Notes under the pieces: model-generated
What the model saw: only the letters and a program-made list of their open reading frames with translations
Databases searched by the model: none
What the model was told of the DNA's origin: nothing
Made by a program: the position numbers and the translations under genes
Part shown: in pieces, positions 53,495 through 64,000 of the stretch
How positions within the stretch are numbered: the first letter of the stretch is position 1
Layout of the letters: every line of letters starts with the position of its first letter
Assembly: GCF_000003815.2 (NCBI RefSeq)
Contig: NW_023365716.1
Span: 98,410-162,409, forward strand
Reading direction: 5' to 3'
From: Branchiostoma floridae
Lineage: Eukaryota; Chordata; Leptocardii; Amphioxiformes; Branchiostomatidae
DNA: 64,000 nt

Positions 53495-54264
53495 AGCAGT
53501 TTCTGTGCCTGACAGAGAGTCTGAGCAATCATGGGGCAGCAGGGAACCTTGCCATGTCTCGTCAGGACCCCAGTCTTGTGCGGGAAGGACTTTTTTCTCT
53601 GCTTATACTTGTGATGTTCTCATATTCTTCCCAACAGCTTCTGTGCCTTACAGAGAGCCTGAAGAATCATTGGAGAACAGGGAACCTTGGCATGTCTCAT
53701 CGTGGTTGGAAAGACGAAGGTCAAGATCGAATTTGGGCCCCCTGGTATGTGACCTTGGTACTGCAGCTGATCTTCCTTTTTTTCTATCTTGTCCCCAGCA
53801 GTTTCCGTGCCTGACAGAGATCCAGAAGAACTATGAGACAACAGGGTACACTGGCATGTCTCATTGGGATCACAGTCTAGTGCGGGAGGAACTTTTTTCT
53901 CTGCTGACACGTGTGCTGTTCTCATATGTTCCCCAGCAGTTTCTGTGCCGTCCAGAGAGCCTGAAGAGCCATGGGACAGCAGGGTACCCTGGCCTGTCTC
54001 GTCGGGACCCCAATCTGGTGCAGGAAGGACTTTTTTCTCTGCTGATACGTGTGCTGTTCTCATATCCTTTCCTGCAGCTTCTGTGTCGTCCAGAGAGCCT
54101 GAAGAGTCATTGGAGAACAGGGAACCTTGGCATGTCTCATCTTGGTTGTGAAGACGAAGGCCAAGGTCGATTTTGAGCCCCCTGGTATGTGACTTTGGTA
54201 CTGCAGCTGAACTTCCTTTTTTCTATCCAGCAGTTTCTGTGCCTGACAGAGAGCCTGAAGAATC
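53495..54264 (+). repeat. tandem copies of SPFH exon 1 and its 5' flank
   Basis: Six copies of CAGTTTCTGTGCCTGACAG with what follows, starting near 53501, 53639, 53803, 53941, 54079 and 54235 (spacing 138-164 bp). The last copy leads into the true exon 1 at 54265. Earlier copies keep ATGGGGCAGCAGGG (53531) or ATGGGACAGCAGGG (53971), or have lost the ATG. The 231-codon frame across 53481-54176 is a product of the repeat period. Confidence 0.8.
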
Positions 54265-57200
54265 ATGGGACAGCAGGGTACATTAGCTTGTCTCGTCGGG
54301 ATCCCGGTCGGCATCATCACCTTGCTGGTGGTCATCCTGGTCCCGCTCAGCTTCTCCGATCTGCAGTACTATGAGGTAATGTTTGGAGCCTTCATGTTTT
54401 TATCTCCTTGAAAAATGTGTGTTTGTGTTTCCGGATTTTTGTACTTAGCATAATTCAAGAACCTCTTGATAGATTGAGATGCTATTTGGTTTGTAGGTAA
54501 GTGCTGGGAAGACAAAAATAAAGCTCTATTTTGGGGCGCCTGATTTGTGACCTTGGTACTGCAGCAGAACGTCTGTTTTATATATATATATTTGACGTAG
54601 ACGTGCTATGGTCTTGCTTTCGTGGTGGCAGATAGCTTTATAATATTACGTAGGGAAGAAGTTGAATATGTTTGAGCCCCTAGCAACTTGCTCTTGAACT
54701 GCAATAGAGTTTTTTTTTTCAATGCGAAAGGTAAACATGCTGTTTTTAATCTGTTTTGTCTTCTCCTACTACGCACTTGCCTCCCTGCAGTACGGTTTCT
54801 TAAAGAGAAAGTCGACAGGTACAGTCTACATGGACAAGGTGTACAGCGGCGGGAGACACTTTGTCGGACCAGACTACCATTTCAAGGTGTTCCAGGCCGA
54901 CGCACACTTCGAGGAACTCACGAGCATCGCCGTTTTCTCCTTGGATAAGCTAGAGGTGAGTCAAGTTAGGTCTTGGTTCCAATTACCTACAGCCCGACCG
55001 GGATGTGGCGACAGCAAATGTGAAAGGTATAATCCCGGAAAAAGAAAACAAAACCCGTCTGGACCGTTATCAGTACCAGATTTAGATCTGAGCGTAGAGG
55101 GAAAACACGGCATTGCTGAATGCTACGTACAAGACAGGATGACACAGAAAAATGTTATAAAAATTAATATTTCTCTGCCTTGTCCTTGCATTTAGATTCG
55201 GTCAATTTCAGCTTGTTTTGAGTGACATTTTTTGTGTTTAAATGATTTAATTTTACACAAGGCTGAAATGTTATAAAGGTTGTTGATTTCTGCCCCCGCC
55301 GATAGATCCGGGTGACATGTCGGTTCCAGTACTTCCTGCGTAAGGACGACCTGCCGCTGCTGCACGAGACGTACGACAGGTTCTACCATAACGTCATGAA
55401 GACAAGTGCCATCGACGCCCTCAAGGTAACAAACTGCAGCAGACCTTGGTGTCTACACACACATACACACATACGCGCGCGCGCGCGCACACACACACAC
55501 ACACACAAACATACACACACATACACACATCACAAGACGTACGACAGGTTCTACCATAATGTCATGAAGACAAGCGCCATCGACGCCCTCAAGGTAACAA
55601 ACTACAAACCTTAGTCCACACACACACACATGCACAAACAGACGCACACACAAACACACCGGGAATGACCCCAACTCTTTTCAATAAGTGTGGTGGGCTC
55701 TTTAATGTGCTCGAGGTGTGACTCTCCCCGGACATGGGGCCTCCATTTAATGTCCTATCCGGGGGATAACCAAAGCTAGATAATTATCGGTGACAAGGCA
55801 GGATTCATTAACTCGATCTTGGACCTGAGCTCAAGGCGCTGCCGATTACGTCACACAATGTGAGATCTTATGAGGTCTTTTGCACAGGCCAGAACGCATG
55901 TGCGGCGACAGGAGTTGTAGGTATTATGTCAAAGGTAAAGGCCACGGAGAAGTTAACAGTCTTGTCTCAACCATGGTCTATATTTGATTAACATTGTCTG
56001 GTGACCAGACGGGCTTTCTTTACGTCTTCGGGGACTATTCCTTTTACACATTACCTACAATTCCCGTCACAGCACATGCGTACTGGGTTGTGCGAAAGAC
56101 CTTATTGTCATGCCTTCAAGGACGAGAGTTACCAACCTAGGATTGATGCGTTCAAAAATGTGTACTTTCCTGGAGTGGAATTTGTTATCACCAAGCGCAG
56201 TAGGGGTATCTTCGCTGGATAGATTTAAAGAACACTTGCAGGTAAATATGCAAAATTAGGTGTGACAGGTTGCTTGAGTGACTGCTATTTGGCGTAAATA
56301 TGTAGATGTATAGCACCATTTATTCCCCTTAACCTCCCCTCTTTAGAGTGCATCAACTTACCAACCCAGAATTGATGTGTTCAAAAATTCGTATTTCCTA
56401 GAGTGGAATTTGTTATCACCAAGCAAAGTAGGGGCATCTTCACAGGATAGTTTTAAAGAACACTTGCAGATAAATATACGAAAGTTTATAGGTGTCACAG
56501 GTTGCTTGTCAATGAGTAACTGCTACTTGGCATTAATATATAGATGTATACCCTCTTCCCTCTGTAGAGTGCATCGCCCGAGTTCAACACCAGGGATTTC
56601 TTCGAGGAAAGGAGACTTGTTGAGGACACGCTGGCAGACGCCGTGAAGCTCAGACTTGAAGGAAACTGCTGTAAAAAGGACTGTGCGAACTCCACTGAAG
56701 GTAACAACCTTCCAATGGTCTAACACTGCAGTACTATTCAATTCTGCCTATTTTGAAACCATTATTCTGATCCAGGGCTCGAAATACCACATGCATATGC
56801 AGGTTTAATAGTTCTCGCTTCTTTGTGATACTGACAATGTAGGAACAGGAAAGTTTACAATCGAAGGAAGCANNNNNNNNNNNNNNNNNNNNNNNNNNNN
56901 NNNNNNNNNNNNNNNNNNNNNNNNNNNNNNNNNNNNNNNNNNNNNNNNNNNNNNNNNNNNNNNNNNNNNNNNTTCGCTTTGTTTGTCTAGACTCTGACAA
57001 GGTACGAAATGGGTGAGTTACTGTAGCAACTAGTTCTGCACAGGGATGCATTCTGAAATTTTTTTTTCTCAGGTGGAAAAGATCGAAAACCAAGCGAGGG
57101 AGATCTCCCACAATGCCACCGCCCAGTCCGAGTTGATTACGTCACGCGCTGACGCACAAGCGGTAGCCGTGGTAGAGGAGGCGCGCAACAGCGGCCTGTC

Positions 57201-57348
57201 ACTGATCTACGAACGGTTGGACCTCACTAGTGCCGACCACAAGGCCTCCTTTAACTACATCCGCACGCTGCGGGACCACGAGAGTGTTCACTTGTCTGTG
57301 AACTACGACACGCTTATAACTGGGTTTACAGCTTCAGGACGGGGGTAG
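54265..57348 (+). CDS. membrane-anchored SPFH/band-7 protein, one exon missing
   Basis: Exons: 54265-54375, 54791-54955, 55306-55425, 56568-56700, then a missing piece, then 57073-57348 with the stop. Exon 1 (MGQQGTLACLVGIPVGIITL...) supplies one membrane span. The SPFH core includes VYMDKVYSGGRHFVGPDYHF, IRVTCRFQYFLRKDDL and FFEERRLVEDTLADAVKLRL. The Cys pairs of GNCCKKDCAN are a notable insertion. The last exon is coiled coil (QAREISHNATAQSELITSRA) plus RTLRDHESVHLSVNYDTL. Exon 56568-56700 ends in phase 1 while the last exon begins in phase 0, so at least one exon is missing, most simply in the gap 56873-56972. The family matches the divergent gene at 45819. Confidence 0.8.
55440..55535. 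repeat. CA/CG dinucleotide tract
   Basis: ACACAC and CGCGCG runs (partly Z-DNA-forming type) immediately after exon 3. They separate it from its partial copy; a second CA tract follows that copy at 55616-55660. Confidence 0.85.
55537..55593 (+). CDS. in-frame partial copy of SPFH exon 3
   Basis: 57 nt encoding TYDRFYHNVMKTSAIDALK, identical in protein to the end of exon 55306-55425, with only silent changes. It is phase 0 to phase 0 and bounded by an AAG acceptor and a GTAACA donor. Inclusion would repeat 19 residues in frame. Whether it is spliced is unknown; the acceptor tract is CA-rich rather than T-rich. Confidence 0.35.
55660..55870 (-). mobile_element. tRNA-derived SINE, second copy
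   Basis: Related to 5833-6125: TTTTCAATAAGTGTGG-GG, GACTCTCCCC, TGTCCTATCC and AGGCGCTGCCGATTAC, in the same orientation. The B-box region is more diverged. Confidence 0.55.
56120..56567 (+). mobile_element. LINE 3' tail, duplicated in tandem
   Basis: Two ~225-bp copies (about 56120-56345 and 56350-56567). They encode YQPRIDAFKNVYFPGVEF and RIDVFKNSYFLEWNLLSPS ... DSFKEHLQ, the usual C-terminal end of a LINE reverse transcriptase in broken frames. Each copy ends CCCTCT-TAGAGTGCATC, which is also the acceptor and start of SPFH exon 4. The duplication therefore began inside that exon. Confidence 0.65.
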
Positions 57349-57521
57349 GCTAGACAAACACATTTTCCTCACAATCAAATACTGTAACCCATAACGCATG
57401 AATGGCTCCACGAGCCTTATTTTGTGGTGAATGTTATGAACCCACTGTGAACTTTGTGATCACTACCACTCAAAGCCCCTACTTTAGAAGTAGACTAGTC
57501 CTGTTTCCTTCACCTTAAGTA

Positions 57522-57527
57522 AATAAA
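57522..57527 (+). terminator. polyadenylation signal of the plus SPFH gene
   Basis: AATAAA in TTAAGTAAATAAAAAAG, 174 nt after the stop. A second copy of this flank and signal occurs near 58319. Confidence 0.55.
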
Positions 57528-57663
57528 AAAGGAAAAAAAGTACTTATAAAAGTGCCAGTGCCATGATGACTCGTTCATCGCACAAACTTGACACTGTCTA
57601 TTTGTGTATTGTAGAACTGAACGATACAGATCAAGTGTAATCCTTTATATGATGTGACAAAAA

Positions 57664-57853
57664 GGCTGTGGCCGTGCAGGAGGAGGCGCGCAACAGCGGC
57701 CTGTCACTGATCTACAAACGACTGGACCTCACCAGCGCAGACCACAAGGCTTCCTTCAACTATACCCGCACGCTGCGGGACCACGAGAGTGTTCACTTGT
57801 CTGTGAACTACAACACGCTTATAACTGGGCTTGCAGCGTCGGGAAGGGGCTAG
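57664..57853 (+). pseudogene. duplicate of the SPFH last exon, 5' truncated
   Basis: Encodes AVAVQEEARNSGLSLIYKRL ... LITGLAASGRG and a stop, about 95% like the end of 57073-57348 but without the coiled-coil start. A GTGCAG could serve as acceptor in phase 0, so use as an alternative last exon is possible. Confidence 0.6.
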
Positions 57854-58112
57854 GGACACAAATGACACTGAAATACAGTGTCGAATTACAAGCAAATGCG
57901 TTGCATAACCTTCTTTAATTCTTCAGTAAACGCTTTGATGACCATCTATCCACTTTATCATGAAGGCCACAGATGGTCGTCGAAACGCTTACGTTCCGGT
58001 TCGGAATTTGCTTTGACCGCCAAAATAGTCCCTAAGAATAAATTCAAATTGCAGGTTGTGTCTATAGTTTTGGCTCCAGATTTTCCGGCTATCGCTAAAG
58101 CAATGCAGCGCT

Positions 58113-58226
58113 GTCCACAAGTCCTCCTTTAACTATACCCGCACACTGCGGGACCATGAGAGTGTTCACTTGTCTGTGAACTACAACACGCTCATAACTG
58201 GGCTGACAGCTTCAGGAAGGGGGTAG
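58113..58226 (+). pseudogene. second, shorter duplicate of the SPFH last exon
   Basis: Keeps SSFNYTRTLRDHESVHL ... LITGLTASGRG and the stop, then ~100 bp of the same 3' flank as the true gene (AACGCATGAGTGGCTTCACGA). Its 5' edge is cut further in than the copy at 57664. Confidence 0.6.
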
Positions 58227-58879
58227 GCTGAACAGACATATTTTCCTCATAATCCAGTTCTGTAACCTAAAACGCATGAGTGGCTTCACGAGCCTTATTT
58301 TGTGGTGAACCTTAAGTAAATAAAAAAGTGTGAAATTAAAGTGGCAGTGGCAGGATGACTTGTTCATCAAACTTGACACTGTCTATCGTGTAGAACTGAA
58401 CGATAGAGATGAAGTGCAATCCCATATATGGTGCGTATGTTGAACTAGTGAATACTCGAACTTGCTCTGGATATTTTTTTAATGGTTATTTGTTTGATAT
58501 TCATAATTATATTTTATCAACTAGTATGACGCTGTCAAGTCTGACTCCAATTCAGCCGACTGGCTGCTATTGTTAGACATTTAGCAGCCAGTACTATATG
58601 TACTAAATTGTACGTTCTCAACAATCCATTAATATCATACACAAATGCTCATGTCACAAATGACACGAAAATGGAACGTTCCTGATTACAAGCAAACAAC
58701 ATTTATAAGTATTATTCAAATAAACATAGACGTTTGTACAAAATCTATACCCTTCTTATCTTATTGAACATGGAATCTGACAAATTTGAAAATAAAAAAA
58801 AGAAATCACTTGTTTATATGTCTTCTTCAGAAGAATGAGTCAAAAAGGAGATTCAATAGCTGTTATTGATTATCTACGA

Positions 58880-59680
58880 CTTCCATTAATCAACTGAAAT
58901 GATCTTCTATTTATAATCAAGACATTCTTTCATCAATTAACTAGATCGTCAATTAGCTATGACAGAGCATGGAGGTTTGAAAACCTGACAAACTTAACCA
59001 TTTCCATCAATAACCTGAAATAACTTCCGGCACTAAGCAGTCTTTCTGCCAATTAGCCGGACCAGGCGCCGAGAAAGCACAGAACAATTAACCTGAAAAA
59101 TGACTCAGAACGTAAGAGGAAATAATTCTTCCACAGATTGACTACAGAGAGGACCAAGAAAGTGCAAAACGTCGCCACTGTGAAGGTGTACCATCTGTCA
59201 ATTAGTCCGACCAAACGAGGCGATAGAAATCACGGAACAATTAACCTAACAGATAACCTACAAAACATTAATCAAGGAAGGCATTCAAAGAAAATACGAC
59301 AGCACTAAAAATGCCACCGGGAAAATGCAATACATGCTTCAAATGTTAGCTTTATTTACCGCGGTGTTTTGGCTATTAGCATGACATATCGTATTGCAAG
59401 CAGATGCTATCTCAATAGGCATGAGTGGTTCCAAACAATCTGTAAGTAAGCACGTTCAGATACATACAGATTGTGACTGTGACATATGAATATGCAGATG
59501 TGTTAAGTTACCTCGTAGTTTAATGACGAAAAGGGAAATCTCCTTGTCTATGTAAGAATGCTATACAACTTAACTAGATTAAGAATAAAATATGCCAGAG
59601 GAGAATGCGTGTTTTAGATCTTACCTTTATTTATCGCTGTGACTTGCCATTACCTTGCGGCATATGCTTCTCTGAGAGGA
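58880..59680. repeat. segment duplicated from the minus SPFH 3' flank
   Basis: Matches 45390-45720 in words and order: AACTAGATCGTCAATTA, ACAATTAACCTGAAAAATG, then GCCACCGGGAAAATGC ... CTTTATTTACCGCGGTGTTTT. The last part appears again at 59590-59640. No SPFH coding exon follows to the right. Confidence 0.5.
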
Positions 59681-60059
59681 CAACGCATGTTTTATCTCCG
59701 CGAAAATATATTGCTTCGGGCCTTCTTGAAGTAACCCTGCGATATACGGACCAGATAAAAACAACGTTGGTTGCATACGGAATCTCAATATATAGCATAC
59801 TATGAAATATGAATTCGTACATTTATTGCGTAATATGAAAACACAAGCAACTGGGTAACTTCACCAAAGAGTTCTATGAGTCTGAAGACAGTGTAATCTG
59901 TATATAACTGAGTATCTGAATTAGTAATATGTAACTGAAGCTGCAGAAGAATTTCGAAAGTCAACAAATAGCTCGTGTTAGACCTGGTATTCATGTATCA
60001 CTCTTTTGTTGTGTCTCTCTTGATTTTTGCTAATTCATAAACCTACTGAGGGTTAAGGT

Positions 60060-61690
60060 GCTTCATTGCAAAGCGAAATCCGATTTTCATGGCAAAAAAA
60101 TAAAACAAGGATAAAATTTATAGCAATTTTTAATCAAATAAACCACCAAAATCACTAAAATGCCATAGCTGTTTTATCATATCTTTATTTGTTACGGTTT
60201 TTGCCCTCTAACTTGACTTATGACGGGCTCAGACAGAATACCATCATCGTTATGTGTAGGTATAAACCAATGTGATTGCAAGTCAGACAGAAAGTGCATC
60301 ATGGCAATGGCCCGCGCCCTAGGTTTATGAGCATGAATCGCTCCTTTTTTGTATCAACGCTCGTGCACTAATAATGCTAAAGACACAAAACGTTTAATTT
60401 GAAAAAAAATCTCACTTTCATGGCTAAAAAACACACCAAATAACCGGGTATAGAGCTAGAGGAGCCTTTTTTCTGAGAAACATATACAGTACAATGCCAT
60501 TACATTTTAAAATTATAGTGTTATTTGTTGCGGTTTTGTCCCCTAACGTTAGTTACGATGGGTCTTAGAGACAGAAGACCATCATCGTTCTGATGGCTTG
60601 GCCATCCAGCCACTATATAAGCGTGAAGGGGAATAAGATAGAAAGTTTATCATGATGGCAATGGCCCCTGGTAAATGGGCATGAACCGCGTCTTTGTTGT
60701 GTTAACTCTTGTGCACAATGCACTAATGCTAAAGAGTAGAAAAAAAGTAGAACTAAAAAAAATGGAAATATCATTTTGATGGCATAGAAATTGACGCGCA
60801 AAGTTGAATTTTAAAGATATTGAAATCTCATTTTCATAGCAGGAAAAAAAACTACAATAAATAACTAAGTGTACAGGACCACTTACGAAACGAAATAGAC
60901 AGATACTATTACTACAATGCCATTACATTTAGATTACAGTGGTATTCGTTGCGTTTTTGTCCTCTCACGTTATTTATAATGGGACTTAGACGGAATTCTA
61001 TCTCAACCTTATGAATCCTCCGGCCATAAACCAGAATGACGAAGACTAAGATAGAAAGTCTATCATGGCAATGTGCCATTATGTATGGACTTGAATCGCC
61101 CTTTTGTTCTATTTACTCTTGTGAATCATGCAATGATGAAAAAGACACCAACAGTTGAATAAGGAAAATATGGAAATCTCATTATAATGGCAGGAAAAAA
61201 TACACTAAACAACTAAGCGTACAGGGGCCATTTTTGAAAGAAATAGACAAACAGGAAAATGCAATTACATTTAAATTATAGTGTTATTCGTTGCAGTTTT
61301 GTCCTCTAACGTTCCTTAGAGACTCTATCATAACAATTCCTCCTGATATATGGACACGAATCGCCCCTTTTCTGTATTATATATATATAAATATTGTGCA
61401 TCGTGCACTGATGATAAAATCAATCGGTGGAATAAAGAAAAATATTAAAATTTCATTATAATGGAAGAAAAAATAAACTATACCAAACAAATAAGTGTAA
61501 AGGAGCCTTTCTAAAAAGAAATAATTTATAAAACAAAAGCACTATACAATGCCATTAAATTCAAATTACAGCGTTGTTCGTTGCGGTTATGTCCTCTAAC
61601 GTTACTTATGATGGGACTTAGATGGAATTCTATCTCAACTTTATGAATAGGATTGGGTCCTCCGGCCATAAACCCACCCCATTCATACAG
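60060..61690. repeat. degenerate ~290-420-bp tandem repeats
   Basis: Five copies marked by TTGCGGTTTTGTCCTCTAACGTTA (near 60195, 60527, 60947, 61288, 61578), each preceded by AATGCCATTACATTTAAATTA and followed by ATGGGACTTAGACGGAAT. Between them AAATCTCATTTTCATGGCA recurs. No coding potential. Confidence 0.7.
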
Positions 61691-61896
61691 AATCACCGAG
61701 ATATCTGGTAGATTGGGGGTTGAAAATCAGCGAGAGGGATCGGTGTACGGTAGCACCGTGGTACCGTGCGGTATGACAATCAGCGACACAGATCGGAAAT
61801 GGTCGCACCGTAACTTGGCGTAAGCTGATCATATGTAGGTAACCAGGCACACGATTCGTGACCCTACCTATAGCTGGAGGTCACTCAACAGTCAAC

Positions 61897-61981
61897 ATGG
61901 CGGCTTGTTCGGATGGTCCAGGACCTGGAAACTCTGTTCCAACTTTCAAGCATATTTATTCCACGGAAACCAGTTCAACAG
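61897..61981 (+). CDS. probable first coding exon of an unidentified gene
   Basis: ATG in the context CAACATGGCGGCTTG, a YY1-like start context. 28 codons (MAACSDGPGPGNSVPTFK ... STETSST) end at ACAG|GTAGGT, a good donor in phase 1. I do not recognise the protein, and its later exons are probably beyond 64000 or not recognisable by eye. Confidence 0.5.
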
Positions 61982-64000
61982 GTAGGTCTTATAACGTTAA
62001 TCATGAGGCTTTGATTTTCAATTTGATGATTAGATTGACGTGAACTTGGGGTCGGAAAACAGATGATGATGTTATCGATATATTTATTTTTTTAGTACAT
62101 TATATTGTATTATAAGTCAGTAGTACAATGAGTAGTACTAGTAGCTGAATAGCCTGGCGTCCATACCCTGGCATAATTTATACTCGGTCGGCAGTCTAAC
62201 GGACTTCCCTGGAAAGACCAACAGTATTGTACATAGCTCTTTAGTCCAAAGGTCAAGTATAACAGTAGAAGGCACCATACATGTAATTAATAGCTAAGCA
62301 TGGCTAAAATGTTCTACTGGGACCAGATATATATAAGGTAAGGCATTTTTTTATTGACTGGAACTACATCTAGCAATTGCATGCTTCAATATATATTGTG
62401 TGATTTATTTTATTAAGCCTGTTAATTAAGGCACTGAATTTATATATTTGCTTCTCTAGTCCAGATTCTGAGATATTTTCCCTGTTTCAATACATATGAC
62501 AACTTAAAACCTAAAACCTGGAAAGTACTAGTAGTGACTATTAATTACAGGGGTTTTCAGGATCTAGGAAAAGATGGGCTAGGCTTAAGGCAGGGCAGGT
62601 ACTAGTACTAGTACCCAGTCCCCTTCTTATAGGGCTTATTCAGTCAGGTGCATGCAATGATCCTCCCCCTAGTAACTAAATGGCCACCATAGCAAGGAGC
62701 GAAGTTGGCTGTTTTCTAAATGTACCAGATTTTTACAGTAGAGCCCTCCGTAAAAATTGTGAATATTTCTCAAATCATGCACACTTTCCCTAGCTTGGCT
62801 GCAGGCGTTCTAACACTGGAAACGCTCTCTGTCCGCTTGGTGTTGGTACGCCTGTTCGACCGAGCACTCTAGAACCCATTCCTTAATTTGCTCATTAACT
62901 GATGTCAATACCAAAAGGTTTGAATGTGCAGGTCTACAGACAGGTAGCAGAAGCGAACATATAGGAGCGAATCACTACCCGGATGGTATTGAGGCTCATA
63001 CACTTTCCCAAGTGACGTTTAGTTTCATAATCACAGTGTTTTGCCTTGTGGCAGGGTGTTGGTTCTGCAAGACACACAGTAACTTAAGATTTGTTTCACA
63101 ATTCTCTAGCATAGTTACATCCGCTCCAAGTATGTTCGTATGTTTGTTCCCACGTGCAGCTTTAAGCTTGGAGCGGATCTAACTTAGTTTAAATTTGATA
63201 ATCAATATGTATAGTACACAATTTGTATCTGGACAAGGCAGCAAACGATGGGCTAATTTCAGTATCCACTGGGTATCCACTCCCATTTCTATGAAACGAA
63301 ACAAAAAGAAGACGCTGACTGAGATGCTGACTGTGCACTCAAAATGATAGTTCAGAAATAGATAGGGATTGCTACACACATGCAAAAATGCTGTTATCTT
63401 TCTTGGATCCTTGCGACTGTTCGTTCCATCATAGCTTGCATGAAAATTCTCACCTCACCTTACCTATATATCCCTTGTCCTCTGGATGAGTCGTTGGAGC
63501 ACCATGACTGTTCCATTGAAATATACGGCATTGAAATTGTACAACGGCCTACAACAAATATGACTGTGCCATTATCAAAATCAATCGCCAGTTGAAAACA
63601 GTAGTACACTTTCCATTTTGCGTGCTTAGGTGAGGGTATCTGTACAGGGACTGGCACAAAACTGGCATTTCTTGTTGCATTGGGCAGGCAAAACTGACAG
63701 GAAAGAGATGATCGGTTATTTGGGTCTGATTTATTGATCTTATTCAAGTTTTTAGAGGAAACAGTTTGAGTTTGATTATTAAACAGCAGCTATGCCAAAG
63801 GAGAAAAGGGAGAAGTGTACAGATTGAACATACACATCATAGTTCATATAGATGGTAACTTGCACACAGAGACCTCTACACATGCCTTGCTGTCCAAAAT
63901 ATGATATGGCACTGCTGTACTGCTATGTAGGTCTGGACCTCGACCTGATCCTCTGTACATGAACCGTGGTGTCATCCTGACCGTGGTGTCATTGGCATGG
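61982..64000. other. no supported gene; likely intron
   Basis: AT-rich sequence with short frames on both strands and no convincing exon. 63930-64000 contains GGTCTGGACCTCGACCTGATCCTCTG, reminiscent of the inside of the hAT-type element at 1368, so a third copy may begin here. Confidence 0.4.

Larger units (their letters stand above)
50955..54264. promoter_or_regulatory. divergent intergenic region between the two SPFH genes
   Basis: 3.3 kb separate the two start codons. It holds a SINE-like segment (51640-51860, with GGGAGGGACGTAAAACGGG), a CpG-rich patch around 52670-52760 (CCGCGCGCGGCCGCGG), a SINE head (53095-53230) and the exon-1 repeat array (from 53495). The CpG patch is the best promoter candidate; no TATA box is obvious. 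Confidence 0.4.

Noticed and set aside
53481-54176. 231-codon plus-strand frame
   Set aside because: Runs through the 138-164-bp exon-1 repeat array and repeats itself with the repeat period. No domain is seen and it overlaps non-coding flank copies.
55453-55674. 73-codon minus-strand Cys/Val-rich frame
   Set aside because: Product of CA and CG dinucleotide tracts between two exon 3 copies.

Overview
The window is a stretch of draft eukaryotic scaffold. It has many introns with GT-AG boundaries, assembly gaps, dense small inverted-repeat transposons, 5'-truncated LINE fragments and tRNA-derived SINEs. Zinc fingers of the CDQCDYSA type, ROC-COR proteins joined to a CARD, tandem single-ankyrin exons and the repeat families all fit a lancelet (Branchiostoma). 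That identification is inference from gene style, not from a search.

Layout. 0-4 kb: two weak candidate exons at the left edge, then a minus-strand C2H2 zinc-finger gene (2493-3937) whose 3' end is frameshifted. 4-8 kb: satellites, a SINE, a large gap and a phased TTATGCATAA array. 8.6-11.7 kb: a minus-strand block of single-ankyrin exons inside a ~925-bp unit present three times. 16.06-22.66 kb: a plus-strand ROC-COR-CARD gene without its 5' half. 22.7-29.2 kb: intergenic repeats. 29.24-44.56 kb: a second, nearly complete paralogue (about 1115 residues in my model) in the order ankyrin repeats, ROC GTPase, COR, CARD. Its ankyrin exons have been amplified by a 1.165-kb tandem triplication. 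45.8-51.0 kb (minus) and 54.3-57.3 kb (plus): two divergent genes for membrane-anchored SPFH/band-7 (prohibitin-like) proteins. Around them lie partial exon duplications. 58-62 kb: repeats. 61.9 kb: a probable first coding exon of another plus-strand gene.

The most interesting content is the pair of ANK-ROC-COR-CARD loci. DAPK1 has ankyrin repeats, ROC-COR and a death domain behind a kinase. Here the kinase is absent and the C-terminal domain is a CARD, suggesting a cytosolic sensor or scaffold in innate immunity or cell death. Each ankyrin repeat is one 99-nt phase-0 exon, so the array can grow or shrink without breaking the frame. Both loci have grown that way, and in both the amplified unit carries a broken companion ankyrin exon. 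In the first locus the ankyrin block points the opposite way to its ROC-COR-CARD half and lies on a contig bounded by gaps at 6675-7392 and 15961-16060. Flipping that contig would restore the order seen in the second locus, so a misoriented contig is a serious possibility.

Gaps (runs of N): 2908-3133, 4526-4625, 5733-5832, 6675-7392, 15961-16060, 27851-27950, 36496-36595, 56873-56972. Exon boundaries were read by eye from splice sites, phase and paralogue comparison. No database search was run.
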